Source: Pardosa pseudoannulata
Lineage: Eukaryota > Arthropoda > Arachnida > Araneae > Lycosidae
Length of the DNA stretch: 64,000 nucleotides
Direction of reading: 5' to 3'
Assembly: GCA_032207245.1 (NCBI GenBank)
Contig: CM063502.1
Location: 141,537,495-141,601,494, forward strand
Shown: piece by piece, positions 62,429 to 64,000 of the stretch
Numbering within the stretch: the first letter of the stretch is position 1
How the letters are laid out: each line of letters begins with the position of its first letter
Notes under the pieces: model-generated
The model's input: only the letters and a program-made list of their open reading frames with translations
Databases searched by the model: none
What the model was told of the DNA's origin: nothing
Translations under genes and position numbers: made by a program

Positions 62429-64000
62429 GGGGAAAAAAATGTTTCAAATATACTCTGTTAAAAGATAGAGAAAACAGTCGGAAAGGAACAGACTTTCAAA
62501 GATTTAAAATGCATAAAATAAACTTTAAGTTTCTTTTACAATTAAATCATTAAATAGTTTTAAGTTACAAAATTTATGATTGTATTTACCATGAATGCTT
62601 ATATTTGCAAAAAGTCTGCCAGAGTTTAATATTTGTTTTTTTAATAATAAACCTATACGTCTTTCACTATTATTTCCCTGTTCTGTCTTTGTATATATTC
62701 CAATGGTGGGTATTTCTTCCACATTCTGTTATGCCTACTGAAAGCGACTGTGGATTTCTTTACCGACTGTACATTGCTTGCACTTGCACTTACACATGCA
62801 CACACCCACATGTTTGTGTGTGGGGGGGGGAGGATTAAAGGCATAGTCTCACCGGTTTGGCCCATCAAATCACCGGAAAATCAAATATCGATATGAAAGA
62901 AAGATCTATCATGTTACTAATTAGTGTGTTAACCTCCGGAGTTAAAATAATCTCCTCTGTAATTAATATGTGTGTGAAAGGAAAAATTAACTAAGTCTGT
63001 AAACAAATGTAAAGATTTTATATTAAAACCCCGAAGACGGTCCCTTAAGGAACAGACTGTCAGAATAAATCCTATAATTCGGATTAATGAATAGTATCAT
63101 CGCAGTAAATTTATAGACGAAAGCCCTCAATACGGTCCGAGAAAATTCTCAGGGGATTTCAAATCTAAACTCAAGGGAAAATCCTCCACGTCCCTCTGCT
63201 TTTCTCCCCTAATCTAAACTAACCACTGGGGCTACAGTTCTCGTTCTCAGGCATAGGGTCGAACTACTTAAAACTTTTTAGTGCCCTAGTAGCTAATTTA
63301 GGAAATTCTGAACAAAAAGGGGGTGCACACTGTCGATGACAAATATTTCCAGAGATTTTTTATGTTTTTTCTTACAATATTTTTTAGATTTTTCTAGAGA
63401 TGTCTTTTACTCTTATTGCTATTTATGCATGCTAAATGATCGCTCATTTCGTCCTGTCCCTATAATGAAGTGAGAACGCATCCAACCAAAGGTCCGGCAA
63501 TAAATATTTTTTGCAACTAAAAACGGCGTCTTTCTTCACCACACTAACTAGCCATGACTGCAAAACCCTCGTCGAAAACTCCATCTCGATTGAACGTTTT
63601 ATATTAAATTTTAACAAATTGTGCAAAGAAAAATGGGCATTATGAACTTATTTACTACTTTATTTGATTAACACAAGTATAAAAAGTGAATTAAAATCAA
63701 ACTGTAATTAATTTTTAATTAATACTATAAACTGCGAAATTTATATTTAATAAATTTTCTATACTTAATAAAATTTGTAATGGCCGTTAGTAGAAATATG
63801 CAAAAGACGAAAGAAATTAAAGTAATATTTTGATACGTAATGTGGTTTAACAGAATATATATATAAAAAGATATGCGATATTATCTGCTTTTAATATAAA
63901 TAATGAACAATGTTTTCAAATTAGATTTTAACACTAACTGTTTGTTATCTTTATTTCGAGGGATAAATTATTTTTTATTCTAATCCGTCTGAACTTCCTA
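62429..64000. other. Non-coding stretch, GC-richer patches near the right edge
   Basis: A CACA/GTGT-rich segment with a run of nine G lies at 62,780-62,832. Patches at 63,030-63,270 and 63,450-63,600 are less AT-rich, with a minus-strand frame of 60 residues (63,444-63,626, containing WLVSVVKKDAVFSCKKY) that I do not recognise. No RNA gene is seen. Confidence 0.45.

Overview
This window looks like non-coding, transposon-dense DNA from an animal nuclear genome, most likely an arthropod. The evidence is its strong AT bias, absence of long host reading frames, long (TA)n and (CA)n tracts, and decayed copies of many eukaryotic transposon classes: Tc1/mariner, piggyBac-like MITEs, Helitrons, a non-LTR retrotransposon, a BEL/Pao fragment and a tRNA-derived SINE. 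An arachnid is plausible from the style of the Tc1 and RNase H remnants, but that is inference. There is nothing prokaryotic here: no operons, ribosome binding sites or CRISPR arrays. No host gene can be assembled. The best host-coding candidate is one 145-bp exon-like frame on the minus strand at 43.0-43.2 kb.

Layout. 0-10 kb: a Tc1-type transposase tail at the left edge, a piggyBac-like MITE at 1.5-1.8 kb, a short coding-like frame at 2.4-2.6 kb, AT-rich sequence, then a 130-bp (TA)n tract. 10-20 kb: a compound (CA)n(TA)n tract, a possible pogo-like relic (14.7-15.2 kb), a complete non-autonomous Helitron (15,850-16,977) and a decayed mariner-type transposase (19.0-19.3 kb). 20-33 kb: a GC-richer inverted repeat, a three-copy tandem repeat (24.4-25.3 kb), an RNase H relic of a non-LTR element (26.0-26.8 kb) and four copies of one SINE family, one with a perfect 13-bp target duplication. 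33-47 kb: a palindrome in a short duplication, a three-copy repeat of about 416 bp, a second Helitron carrying a BEL/Pao pol fragment, a 393-bp tandem duplication and the exon candidate. 47-48.3 kb: a third Helitron enclosing an unrelated 68-codon antisense frame. 51.1-58.2 kb: a Helitron cluster.

The cluster is the most interesting part. At least two composite Helitron units plus a third 3' end lie head to tail on the minus strand, joined with no intervening base (3' CTAG directly followed by 5' TC). Beyond the third end, the homologous interior appears in inverted orientation, the two ends of the flipped part carry an imperfect 23-bp inverted repeat, and a 1,462-bp Tc1 element sits inside it. 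Five related Helitron copies in the window keep an intact TGACGTCA palindrome. I see no working gene system; the story is Helitron concatenation, gene-fragment capture, inversion and nested transposition.
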